Source: Castanea sativa
Taxonomy: Eukaryota > Streptophyta > Magnoliopsida > Fagales > Fagaceae
Direction: 5' to 3'
Length of the DNA stretch: 64,000 bases
Assembly (NCBI RefSeq): GCF_040712315.1
Contig: NC_134023.1
Span: 66,190,757 to 66,254,756 of the forward strand
The notes beneath the pieces were generated by a model. The model saw only the letters and a list, made by a program, of their open reading frames with translations, ran no database searches and was not told the DNA's origin. Position numbers and translations under genes: made by a program. Within the stretch, counting starts at the first letter, position 1. Every line of letters starts with the position of its first letter. Below, piece after piece: positions 1 through 11,750 of this stretch.

Positions 1-1545
1 AAAATCCAACCCAAGGTCACATGACAATCCGCCATAAAGACGTTAGGTATGCCACAAAGACATCAGTTATGCCACAAAGACATCAATCCGCCACAAAGAC
101 GAGGCACCAAGATACCAATGTCACAAAGACTACAGAATCCGGCTGGGTAATCACCGGGTAATCACGTGTCACAGCCCAAGGGTAAAAACATGAAGAGCTC
201 ACAGTTTACATGTAATCAAACACAATTCAATTTCAAGTAGTTTCACAAAAACCTGTGAAATACCCCATATATTCACAAGGTTCTCAGGTTTTCCAAATTC
301 GTTTCTTGTCAATAAAATTTTCTATTAATTTCCCAAATATCATAAGTCAAGATAAAACATCTTTAGAATTGGCAAATAATGCAATAAATCCATAGAATCC
401 AAATATGATGCATTTCCCATTCGCATTACCAAATATGATGCACTATACATAAATAGTCATATATAATATGGTCACAACACAATGCTTTTAAGAAAACATA
501 GTTCAACAAATGATTTTCCAAAACGTGTTTGACCCAAAAACAACGTTTATGCAATATGATTATTTTCCACAAAAAAAAAAAAAAAAGATCTCATTAAAAA
601 GTTACTTACCTTGCAACCCACAAAAAGCCTAACTTTACAAGCTCCAAAGGAGATTAGCTAGAGCCTAAACAATATTAAGCAAACCTATCACAAAAAGCAT
701 AAAGCTTGACATTGCATTTAGCTATAAATTAGAGATTGCTAACTAAGCAATTAATTAGGCAAGCCTAGTAATTAACCTCACAAATAATGTATTCCACTTC
801 CAAAGTTTCTCAACAATTTCATTATAAGGCATAGACTCCCATTTTACTCATGAATCATTCAAGGTATTATCTCTAGCATCAAAACCTCAATAATTTATGA
901 GTAGTTTCCACAAGATTTTTACAACATCATCAAGAGACCCATGACACCAAAATCAAAATATCCTTCAAAACTAACAATTTAAATCTTTAACTAGCTCCAA
1001 CTAAACCATAAAAATTATATTCACCATTTATTTCACATTAAAAAGCCATAACTCCCAAATCTTCACCACTTAGCTAACCACCATTGCAAAAATCATAAAC
1101 TCACTCATCAAATACATCCACCAAGACCAAAATCCATGCACAAAAACACATAAATATCATTTCTAATGCTCATAAATCTCATGGGTATCATTATTAATAC
1201 TTAGATAAACATAACCTCAAGCAAAAGCATATAAACCCACAAAAAGATTAGAAATTTTTAGTTCAAATAGTAGAGGTGAGTGAGCCTTACCATTTTCCTA
1301 TGGAGTTTTCTGGTGATCTTGATGGAAAAATGGTGAAGGTGATGTGGAGTGTACTGGCGGGAGAGGATGAGAGAGTGAAAGAAGAGTGTTGTGTGAAAAG
1401 AAAATAAAAGAGAGCAAAGTGAGAGGTAGAGCCGGCCAAAGTGTGAGGGAGATATTGAGTAAGGATGTGTGGTGGGGAACAAATGGGTAGGTGGGGCACG
1501 TGTGACCATAAAGTTTGATCCTTTTTTTTTTTTTTTTTAAACTTT
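1..1545. repeat. Non-genic repeat-like flank left of CNL unit A
   Basis: No gene is visible. Positions 30-130 hold a short tandem array built on 'gccacaaagacatca'-like units, of the kind seen in LTR retrotransposon ends. The rest is AT-rich. A long T run at about 1521-1538 sits just before homology to the CNL gene begins at about 1546-1558, so this boundary is probably a transposon or rearrangement junction. The open frames on the minus strand at 1258-1509 are low-complexity and look like chance frames. Element identity is not established. Confidence 0.35.
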
Positions 1546-2817
1546 GATTGGGACGTTACTGTAATATTTTTTTAATTCTAAGGTTGAGTTATGATCCTCT
1601 TCCATCATACATAAAAGATTGTTTTGCCTTTTGTTCTTTGTTTCCTAAAGCTTACGAGATTGATAAGATGACACTGATTCAACTATGGATGGCACATAGG
1701 TTAATCCAATTGTCAAATAATGTAGAGCAATTAGAAGATGTTGCAGATAAGTGCATCAAGCATCTACTTTCCAAGTCCTTTTTTGAAGAAGTAAGCCGTG
1801 ATTTTTTTAGACAATGCTTAACATACAAGATGCATGATTTATATCATGATCTTGCACTATCAATTGCAGGGGCGTATTGTAGACTTGACTATTTGGATGG
1901 AAAAACTCGTCATGTATCATTTCTAGTGCCACATCTTTTACTAGATCATTAAGTTTGGTTAAAGCAAGCAGTAAGATACATACAATTCTTTTAACACATG
2001 GTAAGCATGCATTTGGTGCCATGGATGAGTCAACATTGAGTATACTGACTGAGAGTTTCCCAAGGTAGCGTGCATTATATTTTCATGGATTGAGGATCAA
2101 AATAATGCCAAATTCCATACAGAAGTTAATGCATTTGAAGTACTTAGATCTTTCTTTTAATGCTATTGAAACTCTTCCTAATTCTATTACTACATTGTTG
2201 AATTTGCAAACACTAAAACTTTCGAAATGTCATAATCTTCAACAATTTCCGAGGGCATCACAAAATTGGTTAGCCTCAGGCACCTTGATAATAGGGATTG
2301 TTATAAGTTAAGACTACCTCAAGGATTACGGAAAATGACTAGTCTTCAATCATTACCATTACTCATTGTGAGGAATAATGGTGGACTAGGCAAATTGAAT
2401 GGGCTAAACAACCTCAGAGGAACACTAACTATCAAAATTTCAGCATAATTGGAAAATGCTTACTCAAAAATTCAACACGTTACCACCCTGAAAACGCTCT
2501 TAACTATACACTGTGAGAATCTGGAAACTTTGCCACAGTGGATTCGCAAATTCACCTTACTTGAACGGCTTAAAATTGATTACTATCCCAATCTGAAATC
2601 ACTACCTAATGAGATGCGCGATCTCACGTCTTTACAAATGCTGGAGATTTTCCGTTGTCCCAAGTTACTGAGAAGATGTGAAAAAGACACCGGTCAGGAT
2701 TGGCACAAGATTGCTCATATCACTTCTGGTACACATTCTTTATACCCATTTTTTGTATTGAATTTTTGTTTGCTGTTGAGAAAACAGTTTAAAATGAAAG
2801 AAATTGAACCTTTTTAG
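1546..2817 (+). pseudogene. CNL resistance-gene pseudogene (unit A), truncated and internally deleted
   Basis: This is a relic of a CC-NBS-LRR (RGA-type) gene that aligns with the copy at 24500-27805. It starts abruptly in the NB-ARC domain just before the RNBS-D motif (CFAFCSLFPKAYEIDKM) and lacks the coiled coil, P-loop and kinase-2. The MHD motif (YKMHDLYHDLALSIAGA) is present. Frameshifts follow near 1935 and 2262. A CAA to TAA change gives a stop at 2446-2448. The LRR then jumps at about 2470, where roughly 0.84 kb present in the unit B gene is missing. The final LRRs (ENLETLPQWIRKF, LKSLPNEMRDLTSL) and the C-terminal CPKLLRRCEKDTGQDW signature remain. A lost base moves the original stop, so the last frame ends at 2817. 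It cannot encode a working receptor. Confidence 0.9.
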
Positions 2818-5800
2818 AATTCTATTCTCTATCATTTATTGATTTCAATACAATTTTTTTGAAAAAAAAAAAATGGATTTTTTCTTCTAGATTTCAAAAA
2901 TATAGGAACCAATGTATAGAATTGAATGGGTCTCACTTAGCAAAGCTTTTGGTTTTCTAGAGTTTTCTAATAATAAAAAAACCTGAGATGTATAGAATCT
3001 TGGCCAATTTGATTTCTCAGCAACCAAACTGTTGAATTGTTTCAAAGTTCTGTTGTTATTAATATTATTTAATTTGATGCCCTGTGTTCCATCAACAGTG
3101 TTAATGTGATGAATCATTTGTGGCATATGGTGGCAAGCTGCATCGCTTTTATACTTTTAGGTATTCTTGATGGTGGGGTACGATACGAAAGGTACTTGGT
3201 TACACTCTCTATAATCAAAAGTCACTGAATATTTTGGGTAAATTTCATTCTATATATTTGATTCACACATTAAGAAGGGGCCCAAAAGGAAAAATTAAAA
3301 TGAAAAATGCATATATTGCTATTTGCTTCTTTATTATAGTGATTTTTACCTTAGAGAAGCTAATGGATGTGCTGTTAGAGTCTTTACATGAAAAATGCCT
3401 TGCTCAAGTCCTTGATTTTTCCAATGAACTTTGTATAGCGGGGTGAGGATTATTCAAATGCTAATTCCTTTCCTCTTCTTCTTTGTTCTTCAGTTCTTCA
3501 TGTGTGATGATTTCTCACTTGATTTTTTTTTGAGCCAATTTCTCACTTGATTTGATCCTAGATGCAGAACAAATTGGAAGCACAAGACGAAACCAGGCAT
3601 AAATATCTTAGCCTATTCAAAACATTTTATAAAGAACATTTTGTTAAAGCAAAAGCCAATTCAATACCCATCTCTTTCTCTTTTAATTTTTTAATTACTA
3701 GTACAATAAACATCTCAAAACAAAAGCTATTTTGTTCTGTGAGTTGGTATGAGGCAATTGTTATAAATTCCCTCCTGACTAGATAAGCAGGAATAAGGGG
3801 GGATTCCTTTTATTTGAAATATTGTTTAAGGTCATATAACATTCTATTTTACAAGGCTAATAAAGCTTGTTGTCAAACATGCGTGAATGCCTTTCAATAG
3901 CCTAATTTCTCCAAAATTATTGGGTATGAAAAGTTACAAATCTAGTTCAGTCCTACAATCAATTTATGAATAAGTTTTCATTATATTCAATTATGTAAAT
4001 CACGTGGGAACAATGTTTTAGCTAGCTTTTCAGGAAATTTTTTTTTTAAAAGTGATTATCATCTTTTTATTTTCTAGATGTTTTACACCATCTATATAAC
4101 GAATGTCTGTGCAATGTAATGTTTCCTTAGTGATGCAAAAGCAATTGCAATTGATGTTGTTAATGCTACCAACAAAGCAGGTCAGTTACATCTTAAGTTT
4201 CTTAAACACCTTGCTCAAATGTCAAAAACATCCAAAATATCAAACAGCCCTATCATGGTCTCATGGACTATGTGCTTATCTACTGAAGCAAAAATCATAG
4301 TCAGATTGAAGCTGAATTTAATTAGTGGTCTCAACACGAAATGGACTTCTCAGACAACATATTCGGGTAGATGTATTTATCGCAAAATGCTTTCAAGACT
4401 CAAGGTTCATCTATATCTCTACCTCACACATTTAGTTCTTTAGCCCACAAGTCTTGAATTCTCCTAACTTGCTTTGAAAGTTTGAAACCCATAAAATCCT
4501 ACCAGGCACAATGACCTTTATCCTCAATGCCAAAGACCAAGCCCATGTGGATTATCATGGAAAAATTAAAAGGGAATATGTGATTTGGAAGGTGCACATA
4601 TATGAGTATGGTTGAGCAGTACTGTTAGTGAAATTGAAAATGAGCACGAGCAAATAGTCATGTCAGGCAAAGATGGTACAAGGTTTTTTATTGCACAAAC
4701 TTCACCTTTAAATGTTGACAATAGTATTTTTATTTTTATTTTTATACAAGATAAAAATTCTACTCTAACATAATATAAGTGTATATGTGTGTGAATCGAT
4801 GGAGATGATTCTCAACCAAAAGAAAATGATAGAGATGATTGTGATATTGTTTGTTCTGGTTGATGTTTTATGTAGATAGCATTTATATATTCAAACTCAA
4901 AAGCTGAATGAGTGTTTTTTTTAGCCTAAATATTGTTTTTCTCCCTAATATTTACATGAATTAAATTTTTTTCATTGCTAAACTTAATAAAGAAAATTAA
5001 TTTTTCATTCATAAACTTATTAAAGATATTCTTACCAATAGTTTGGTGACCAAAGAAAAAATGTTTTACAAAAGTTTAGGTGGAAAAAAGAACTTTTTAA
5101 ATTGAAAATTGAGAAGTGTAACATTTTTAATAATTTAGGAAAGAAAAAAAAAAAGAACTTTAAAATGTTTTAACTTTTTTTTAAATAAAAAATAAATACC
5201 ATAATTAAAAACTCATTTTTAACGGCTGAAAATAAATATGAATGAAATGATTAATGGAAATATTCAAGTGAATATACAGGATTAAATTAAATAATTGATC
5301 AAATTTTGTGTCTATTTAGGTACAACATAATATTGGGTAGCTTCTTTCCATAGTACAACGTAATTATTTGTAGATTTTATACTAAATGTTTGACAAATAA
5401 TTAAGGTAAAGATTGGATCCAGTATGCAAAAGCATTGGACTTGTTGGGATGTTGTCACATGACAAACATTTGACACGTGTCGACCTTTTATAAAGAACAT
5501 TTTGTCTCTAATATGATCCTATTTTCTACCATAGTTTAATGGTCTAGAACTTAAAGTCAATTTTTTCATGTAATTGGAAGCATGCACAATTTTCATGGAA
5601 TCTCTTTGTACATTTTGTGTTATGTTCCCATTGCTTACTGTTACAAATTTGGGGAAAAAAAATTTGGCCATTTTGTCTCACTTGAAAAACCGATTCATGG
5701 CCATTTTTCACAATTCCCTGCCACTGTTAAACTTTGGCTAGCTTGAGGATGCAACATGCATTGTCAATGGGATTGTATGGACCTTTTTTAATAACACATC

Positions 5801-6808
5801 ACAGGCTGGTAAATTGGAATTACAATGTTGATATCTTGTGTTATCTGCAGGGAGCATTTGGAGAGCTCTTGGGATCATCTCTTTAATGATTACTCTTTTA
5901 AAAGAAGATTATGGCAGCAAGTGTTGGAAAAGTACTTGGTTAAACTGCAGCTTGTCTTTTGAGATTCCTCTCCATTTGTTTAGATGCTAAGGCCCACTTG
6001 GTGTTCTTGTTATTCTTGAAATAGACTTTAGTATGATGTAGATTTGTTGTAATCTAAAAATTGTGTTCTTCATGTTTTGGTAGTTTTAGCAATTTTTTTT
6101 AGAGAAAAGTGTTGTAAACTCTTTATTCAATAGTAGAAGATTTTTTTACAGGACTAGGTCCCATGGTTTTCCTTCTCACTGGAGGGTTTTCCATGTAAAA
6201 ATTCTGCATTTTGATTGTGGTTTGTTGCTAGATATTTCTATTTGTGTTGATAGTGCTTGCCTGAATTTTTTTAAATTCCTACTGAATTTGCACAAAGCAG
6301 AGAGAGAGAGAAGGTTCATCTATATCTCTACCTCACGGACTGGGCTCTTTAGCACACAAGTCTTGACTTCACGTAACATGCTTTGAAAGTTTGAAACTCA
6401 TAAAACCCATGACCCATACTATGCTAATCTCTCTAATTACTTATCCACCATGCCATAGACCAAGCCCATGTGGTTTATCATGGAAAAAATAAAAGGGAAT
6501 ATATATGAACGGTTCAGCTTTACTGTTAGTGAAATTCACAATGAGCACAAGCAAATAGTCATGTGAGGCAAGGATGGTACAAGTACTACTACAAGATTTT
6601 TTATTGGAGAAACTTGACCTTTTAAATGTTGACAATAGTGAATTTTAGTAATAATACAGGGGTGATGTGTTGTGTAAAAATGGTACAACTACATGATGCT
6701 CGACGTGCATGTATTGATTTCTATGTCATATTTAGTAAATTAGTGTAATAACTCATGACAGGCTGGTAAATTCGGGTTACAATGCTGATATATTGTGTGA
6801 TCTGCAAG
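2818..6808. repeat. CNL 3' flank of unit A, with duplicated blocks
   Basis: No gene is seen. Positions 2818-3600 match 27806-28500 and 33841-34500, the sequence after the other CNL copies, and share the 'gtacgaaaggtacttggttaca' region. Positions 3800-4660 are repeated at about 13700-14640 and partly at 36800-37560. The stretch 4880-5500 resembles 59560-59890. The block at 5560-6320 belongs to a family repeated at 28610-29330, 35220-36040, 47930-48700 and 57790-58580. It contains intron-like acceptor sites ('tgcaggga'), so it may derive from the spliced 3' untranslated region of the CNL gene. A (GA) run lies at 6299-6311. Confidence 0.55.
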
Positions 6809-7468
6809 CAGTGGCGGAGCCAACATGGGGCGAGGGGGGGCAATTGCCCCCCTTGACTTTGTAAAAAAATTCCCCAAACTACTAGTTTTGTAGGGGGGCA
6901 TTTCACTGTTTATTTAAGGTGCTTGACACTTGAACCACCCTTTTGATATGAAAAAGAGAAAAAGCTGGTCCACTTCACCCTTAAAGAAGCAGACCGGAAA
7001 GTAAGGAAAAATGTTTTCCTGAAAAGCTAAAGTAAAAAAAAAAAATGATAAAAGATATAAAGAAGGGTTATATTTACAATATTTTTATAACAAATTATAT
7101 ATGTAAGATGTAATTGGTTTTAATTTGAACCTGCTACTGAATTTTTTTTTTTTTTTTACTAATAATAACTTGTCGTCTAAGATTTGTTAAACAAATATTG
7201 TGTACATAGCATATCCCTTATTTTTTATCTATTACATTATTCATGGCATTTGTCTTTCTTGTTCATATCTCATAAATGACTTGTCCCATAAATAAACAGT
7301 GAATAGTCATTTAATTTTTTTTTTTTTAACAATATGCAACATTTACTTTTTGTTAAATTTGTTTACAATTGTTGATTGATTTTGTTACTATAATTAATTA
7401 ATGTATTAATTTTTTTTAATACTATCTTTTAATCTTGCCCCCCCTAAACTAAAATCCTGATTCCGCTG
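6809..7468. mobile_element. hAT-like non-autonomous DNA transposon (660 bp)
   Basis: The element begins CAGTGGCGGAGCCAACATGG and ends ...GATTCCGCTG. The reverse complement of the right end (CAGCGGAATCAGG) is an imperfect match to the left end. C-rich and G-rich tracts lie just inside both ends. The surrounding sequence is continuous in paralogous copies at about 5850 and 28857, where 'ctgcagggagcatttgg' is unbroken, so this is an insertion. The flanks 'tctgcaag' and 'actacagt' could be a diverged 8-bp duplication, which would fit hAT. No transposase frame is present. Confidence 0.6.
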
Positions 7469-7716
7469 ACTACAGTGAGCATTTGGAATGTTGTAGGGAT
7501 CATATCTTTTATGATTACTCATTTACTAGAAGATTAAGGCTACTAGTTTTGAAATCATACTTTGTTAATGTGCAGCTTGTTGCTTGAAATTCCTTTCTGT
7601 TTGTTCAGATGCTAAGGCCCACTTGGTGTTCTTGTTATTGATGAAATCGACCTTAGTGTGATTGATGTTTTAGTAGTCTTGAGCATTTGTTTAAGAGAAG
7701 ACTGTTGTAAACTCTT

Positions 7717-8591
7717 TGTTAGGTTCTAAAGATTTAGGATTAAATGTTTAGAGTCCTATTTTGTTTATGTTGGCAAACCGAGAACAAAAAACATGTATAT
7801 ATTAGGTGTTAGACATTGCTCAAGGTTGGACAAGTCAAGTCTTAAGAATATGTAAGCTGCAGAAAGAAGAGTTCAATTTCAGTGAAGCTCCACAAATCGA
7901 AAATTACATTCAACTGATCGAAAATTGCAGTAAATAAATTTTTGCAGAATTTTACATCAGGCCCAAGCTCGCAAAAATGTTTAGGGTTTTAATCCAACAT
8001 TCTTAAGTATAAAAGAAAAACTCTAACTACGTTTTGAAGACTCTTGGAAGACTTGTGAGTTACTCTTGTGAGATTTAAGAGGTTGTGTACCTTCTAACTC
8101 CACAAATATCTATCGGAACAAGATCTACAATCAAGTGCTGGTGAAATCTCTAGTTGCTGCAACAAAATCAACAACTAATGATCTAAAACCTTTGAGTGAG
8201 ATCTCAAAGTCATAAGCGTGGGAGTTTGTGTGCTGCAAATCCAAGAGAGAAGAGTTCGTGGATTCGGAGCTTACACGTGGTTGTGTCAATAAGTTACTAC
8301 TAGAGGTAGCAATAAATTTAGGGTTAAATCTTAATGTAAAAATTTCAATTCTCTATTAGTAGATTTATTTACCTTGAGGATGGCTAGGTCAAATCCTCCC
8401 TAGATTTTTACCTTGAAACGGTTTGTTTCATTGGTTTTCCTAGGTGATTATATCATTGTGTTCTTTACTTTTCCGCTTTGCATGATATGATCTTTTACTA
8501 TTTAACCTAGATCTCATAATTAACCTAAGTAAACACTTGTCTAATTCATTAGGTTAAACAATATGTTTTATGGGGTCTAAACAAACAAACA
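7717..8591. mobile_element. Solo LTR (875 bp) with CTCTT target duplication
   Basis: The sequence starts TGTTAGGTTCTAAAG and ends AAACAAACAAACA, so it has TG...CA termini. It is bounded by identical 5-bp repeats CTCTT at 7712-7716 and 8592-8596. Paralogous flanks at about 6119 and 29123 carry the uninterrupted site 'gtaaactctttattcaatag'. The interior has a 'tataaaag'-type box near 8010 and no coding sequence. It is best read as an LTR left after recombination between the two LTRs of a retrotransposon. Copia-type is likely but not proven. Confidence 0.8.
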
Positions 8592-8970
8592 CTCTTTATC
8601 CAATAGTGGAAAATTTTTATTGGACTTGGTATCGTAGTTTTTCCCTTCTCATTAGAGGGTTTTTCACATAAAAATTCGGTGTCTTGATTGTGTATTGTTG
8701 CTGGATATTTCTATTTGTGTTAATTATTGCACATGCCTACTTTTGTCGAAGCTCCTATTGAATTTGCATACAAAAAAAAATATATTAAAAAATCCATTGC
8801 ATGTTATTGTTTTTATTGGCAATTTTACTAAATAATTACATATTATCTACCATATTTTGATTTAAAGAAATGAAAGAATCCATAATGATCCGATTCGTAG
8901 TGAGAATAGGACCATATAGTTGATTAAAAATGACGTGCGGGTTAAAAATAGAGCTTGCAAGGGTTTTAAA

Positions 8971-9180
8971 TTTTTTTTTTTTTTTTTTGATGAACAAGAA
9001 TTTTATTCACAAAACAAAGACAGAATTACAAAGAGGAAAAAGCCTCATCCTTAATGATAAGCTCAAAACAGGGAGGGCCAAAACCAACATCAAAAGACCC
9101 AAAAACATTGTTCAAAAAGGACTTAGCTAGAGAGTGAGCTGCTTTATTTGCCCCCCTAGGATCCAGATAACATGACAGCC
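8971..9180 (-). mobile_element. 5'-truncated LINE 3' end (RNase H tail)
   Basis: Read on the minus strand, it encodes the C-terminal end of a plant LINE RNase H-like domain, including the signature LDPRGANKAAHSLAKSFL, then a stop, a short 3' untranslated region ending 'ttgttcatc', and a poly(A) tail (the T run at 8971-8988). An 11-bp duplication 'agggttttaaa' flanks it (8960-8970 and 9181-9191), as expected for target-primed insertion. The paralog near 29495 has the uninterrupted site. The copy is far too short to be active. Confidence 0.85.
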
Positions 9181-9191
9181 AGGGTTTTAAA

Positions 9192-9831
9192 ATTTCATCA
9201 CAGAATAGGGTGCTGTATATTGTTTACTATATGGGTCTCTCTGTCTGTTTTAGCTTAGCTTGGTAGCATGTCTTGTTGCAGCTGGGGCTAGCTGTGTTTT
9301 CTGCTGAAGTGTGGTGTTCTGTCTTTTGAACTTCATGTAAAAAAATTTCTGTGTTAATATAGGTTTTTCATTCATCCAAAAAAAAAGGACAAAAAATAGT
9401 ATCCAAATTTCCTGAGCAAAGTCAGCTGCAAAAAGTTTAAGATGCATTTCATGAATCTCAAAAGCTGATTCTGAATCCAGAGGTGTTTTTTTACTAGAAA
9501 ATACATAGACAAGATGAAATACATTAGAGACCTTCAAATTCTGTTGCATCACACAAATCTAGCTAGACATGCTCTGTCATTGGTTTCAGAAGAAGCACTT
9601 ATTGCCTAATGCTCCTCCGGGTTTCCAATTGCAAAACAAATCCCTTTTGTCAGGGTTTGTTCATACATGTAGGCTGATCCACATTGAAAAGACTTGAAAA
9701 CATTAGTTATCAGAAATGTCATTCTAGATTTGACTAGATTCAGAATTAACTTGCACCAAACATTAGATTTGCTAGCTGCTTAGCACCTTGTATACTTTAT
9801 GAAAAGGGAGTACAAGGTTAAGGTTATACAT
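9192..9831. repeat. CNL distal 3' flank (unit A)
   Basis: Non-coding sequence homologous to 29510-29990, 36190-36830 and, for its second half, 13430-13760. The segment with 'gttaatat/aataaaatttcctcattcatcc' resembles a transcript end. The 100-residue minus-strand open frame at 9250-9552 is not conserved among the copies and is not called. Confidence 0.45.
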
Positions 9832-10897
9832 TGTAAAGTTGTGATTTACAACTATTTTGTATTGGCTTTAATTCTGTGCCAAATTTGATTGTAATTTTGT
9901 TCAATCTTTTATACCCTGTATTTATTGTGGAATTTTATTGTAAGGGTTGTGTGATAGAGAGAGTGTGAAGACTCAAGCATTTGAAGATAGAAGAGTTTTC
10001 GTGGGTAGCTCGCAACTAAGCATCCCACGAAGTGATGCATGTGCCTTGCACATGACTAGAATGCGAAGAGTCAGGACAGATGGTGACAGCTAGTTTTCGC
10101 CAGTGTCTCGTAGATAAGGCCTTCCCGCGAGATACCCGCAAAACAGTCTATTTTGCTATTTTGTCATATCTACTCCGCTACATCCTCATACACACTATAT
10201 ACCATCATTACCCACATATTGAGTAGAGAGTTTTTCAGAAGAGAAAACCCTAGCCTCAACCCTTAAAAGTGTGAGATTGTCATATCCACAATTCTACACA
10301 CCATCCATTGTGGTTTTCCTCTACTCCTACCTCTCCATTTCTAAATCCTTGAGAGGTTGATAGCTCAAACACTTACCACACCCATACTGAGTATCCAGTG
10401 AGTTTTTTGGTGCTGCATGGAAGCATTGGAAGAAGCCAAGTTTTGGCGAATGCAATCAGGCGCATTGCAGGATCTGGAAAACTAGACAAGATACGGTTCT
10501 AAGAAGCCTTGTTGGAGTAGGAGCTTGGAGGGCTTAGGTGCATTGGATAGACTAGGCTTGGAGGGTCTTTTGCTATTCGTGTATCCCAACTTATTGTCTA
10601 ATGGATCGATTTACCGCTTAGAGGGCGGCGAAGAGATTTTTCGCCGAGTTCTTCGGTTTCCTCTTCGATAACACATTGGCATGTTATCTTGTGTTTGCAT
10701 CTCTCTTCCTTGCTCTTTTAGCTTTCATTTTACTGCTGTGTTTTATTGAATATGGCTTAGAGTAGTTGTATTGTTTGTTCGCTCGCATTTACTCTATTCC
10801 GCACTTAGTTTAAGTTAGAGTAAAATCAATCGAGCCGTAATATTTTAATTTGGGGTCTTAACAGCTCTTGTGTTTTTAACACAAATCCGAGCTTTCA
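9832..10897. mobile_element. Probable solo LTR (about 1066 bp)
   Basis: The inserted sequence starts TGTAAAG and ends CTTTCA, giving a short inverted repeat of TG...CA type. It interrupts flank sequence that is continuous in the copies at about 13740 and 36810 ('ggttatata...actaagctgataaagc'). The flanking pentamers tacat and tacac agree at 4 of 5 bases. Inside, a TATA-like 'actatatacc' near 10193, then 'gaaaaccctagcctc', resembles an LTR promoter and leader. No coding region is present. The boundaries are inferred from the paralogs. Confidence 0.55.
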
Positions 10898-11289
10898 TAC
10901 ACCATCTGGTTCTACTAAGCTGATAAAGAACCTTGTCAAACATTCAACAAAGCCTATCAATAGCTTAACCCCTCCAACTTATAGTGTTTGACAAACCAGA
11001 AAACTAGATCAAGATACTTCTAAACTAAACTGCTTTATGAATTGGTTATAATTATATTCAATTGGTATAAATCACTTAAGAACCATATTTTAGCTTTTCA
11101 GGAGAGCATTTCGTTCTTGTATAGTATGCCAATTTGGAAAATTAAGAATTAATCCCACATTATGAAAGTTACCATACTGAACAAGTTTGGAACTAGTTGT
11201 AGCCAACCACTAGATAGTTCAAGTCAAATACAAATGGATCATCCTTAGGTAATCCCTGCAAAGCAGAGGGAGGGGTTTAATTCATGACT

Positions 11290-11750
11290 CTAATTGAAAC
11301 TGAATTAGTGGACACTCAAAAGCTTGGGTTTGCAATGAGTGTAATGGCAGAATTTTGGGCATTAAAGAATGGTCTAATTCAAATTAGTTAACTCGGTATT
11401 TAAATCCAAGTTGTAATTGAACTTGATTCCAACTCTTGTGGTTGATTGCAGACAAGTGATCAGAATAATCCCTTAGACCAAACTGTAATACTGTTTCATG
11501 AAGGCTAATAATTCCTTAACTAATTGGCTCTCTTGAGTTCAATCAGCCATAAATGCCCATTTGAGGTCAAAATCCTCGGTTCGGCTAAGAATCATCATTT
11601 TAACACCAAAATCAAAAGGGTGTAAGGAACATGGGAATTCCATTTTTGGGCAAAGATCAAGTCGCTTACCTACTCTTACCCAAAATGTGAGAAAGTCTCA
11701 CATGCCAACCTTTTTCTATTCTCTGAATGAGTTCCCTCTTGTTTAAGAGA
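11290..11750 (+). pseudogene. Degraded LINE RNase H remnant in CNL flank
   Basis: Broken frames preserve RNase H-like signatures of plant LINEs: MAEFWALKNGLIQI near 11345 and, further on, LFHEG-type sequence near 11495, separated by stops. The same remnant occurs at about 37730-38190, so the LINE inserted before the flank was duplicated. The open frame 11561-11746 lies downstream of the recognisable domain and has no motif that I recognise. Confidence 0.5.

Noticed and set aside
35..130. Array-like 'gccacaaagac' repeats, considered as a CRISPR-like array
   Set aside because: Repeats are short, irregular and without uniform spacers, in a plant nuclear context.
1258..1509. 83- and 70-codon minus-strand frames
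   Set aside because: Low-complexity Ser/Thr/His/Phe composition from a purine-rich strand; not conserved near the other CNL copies.
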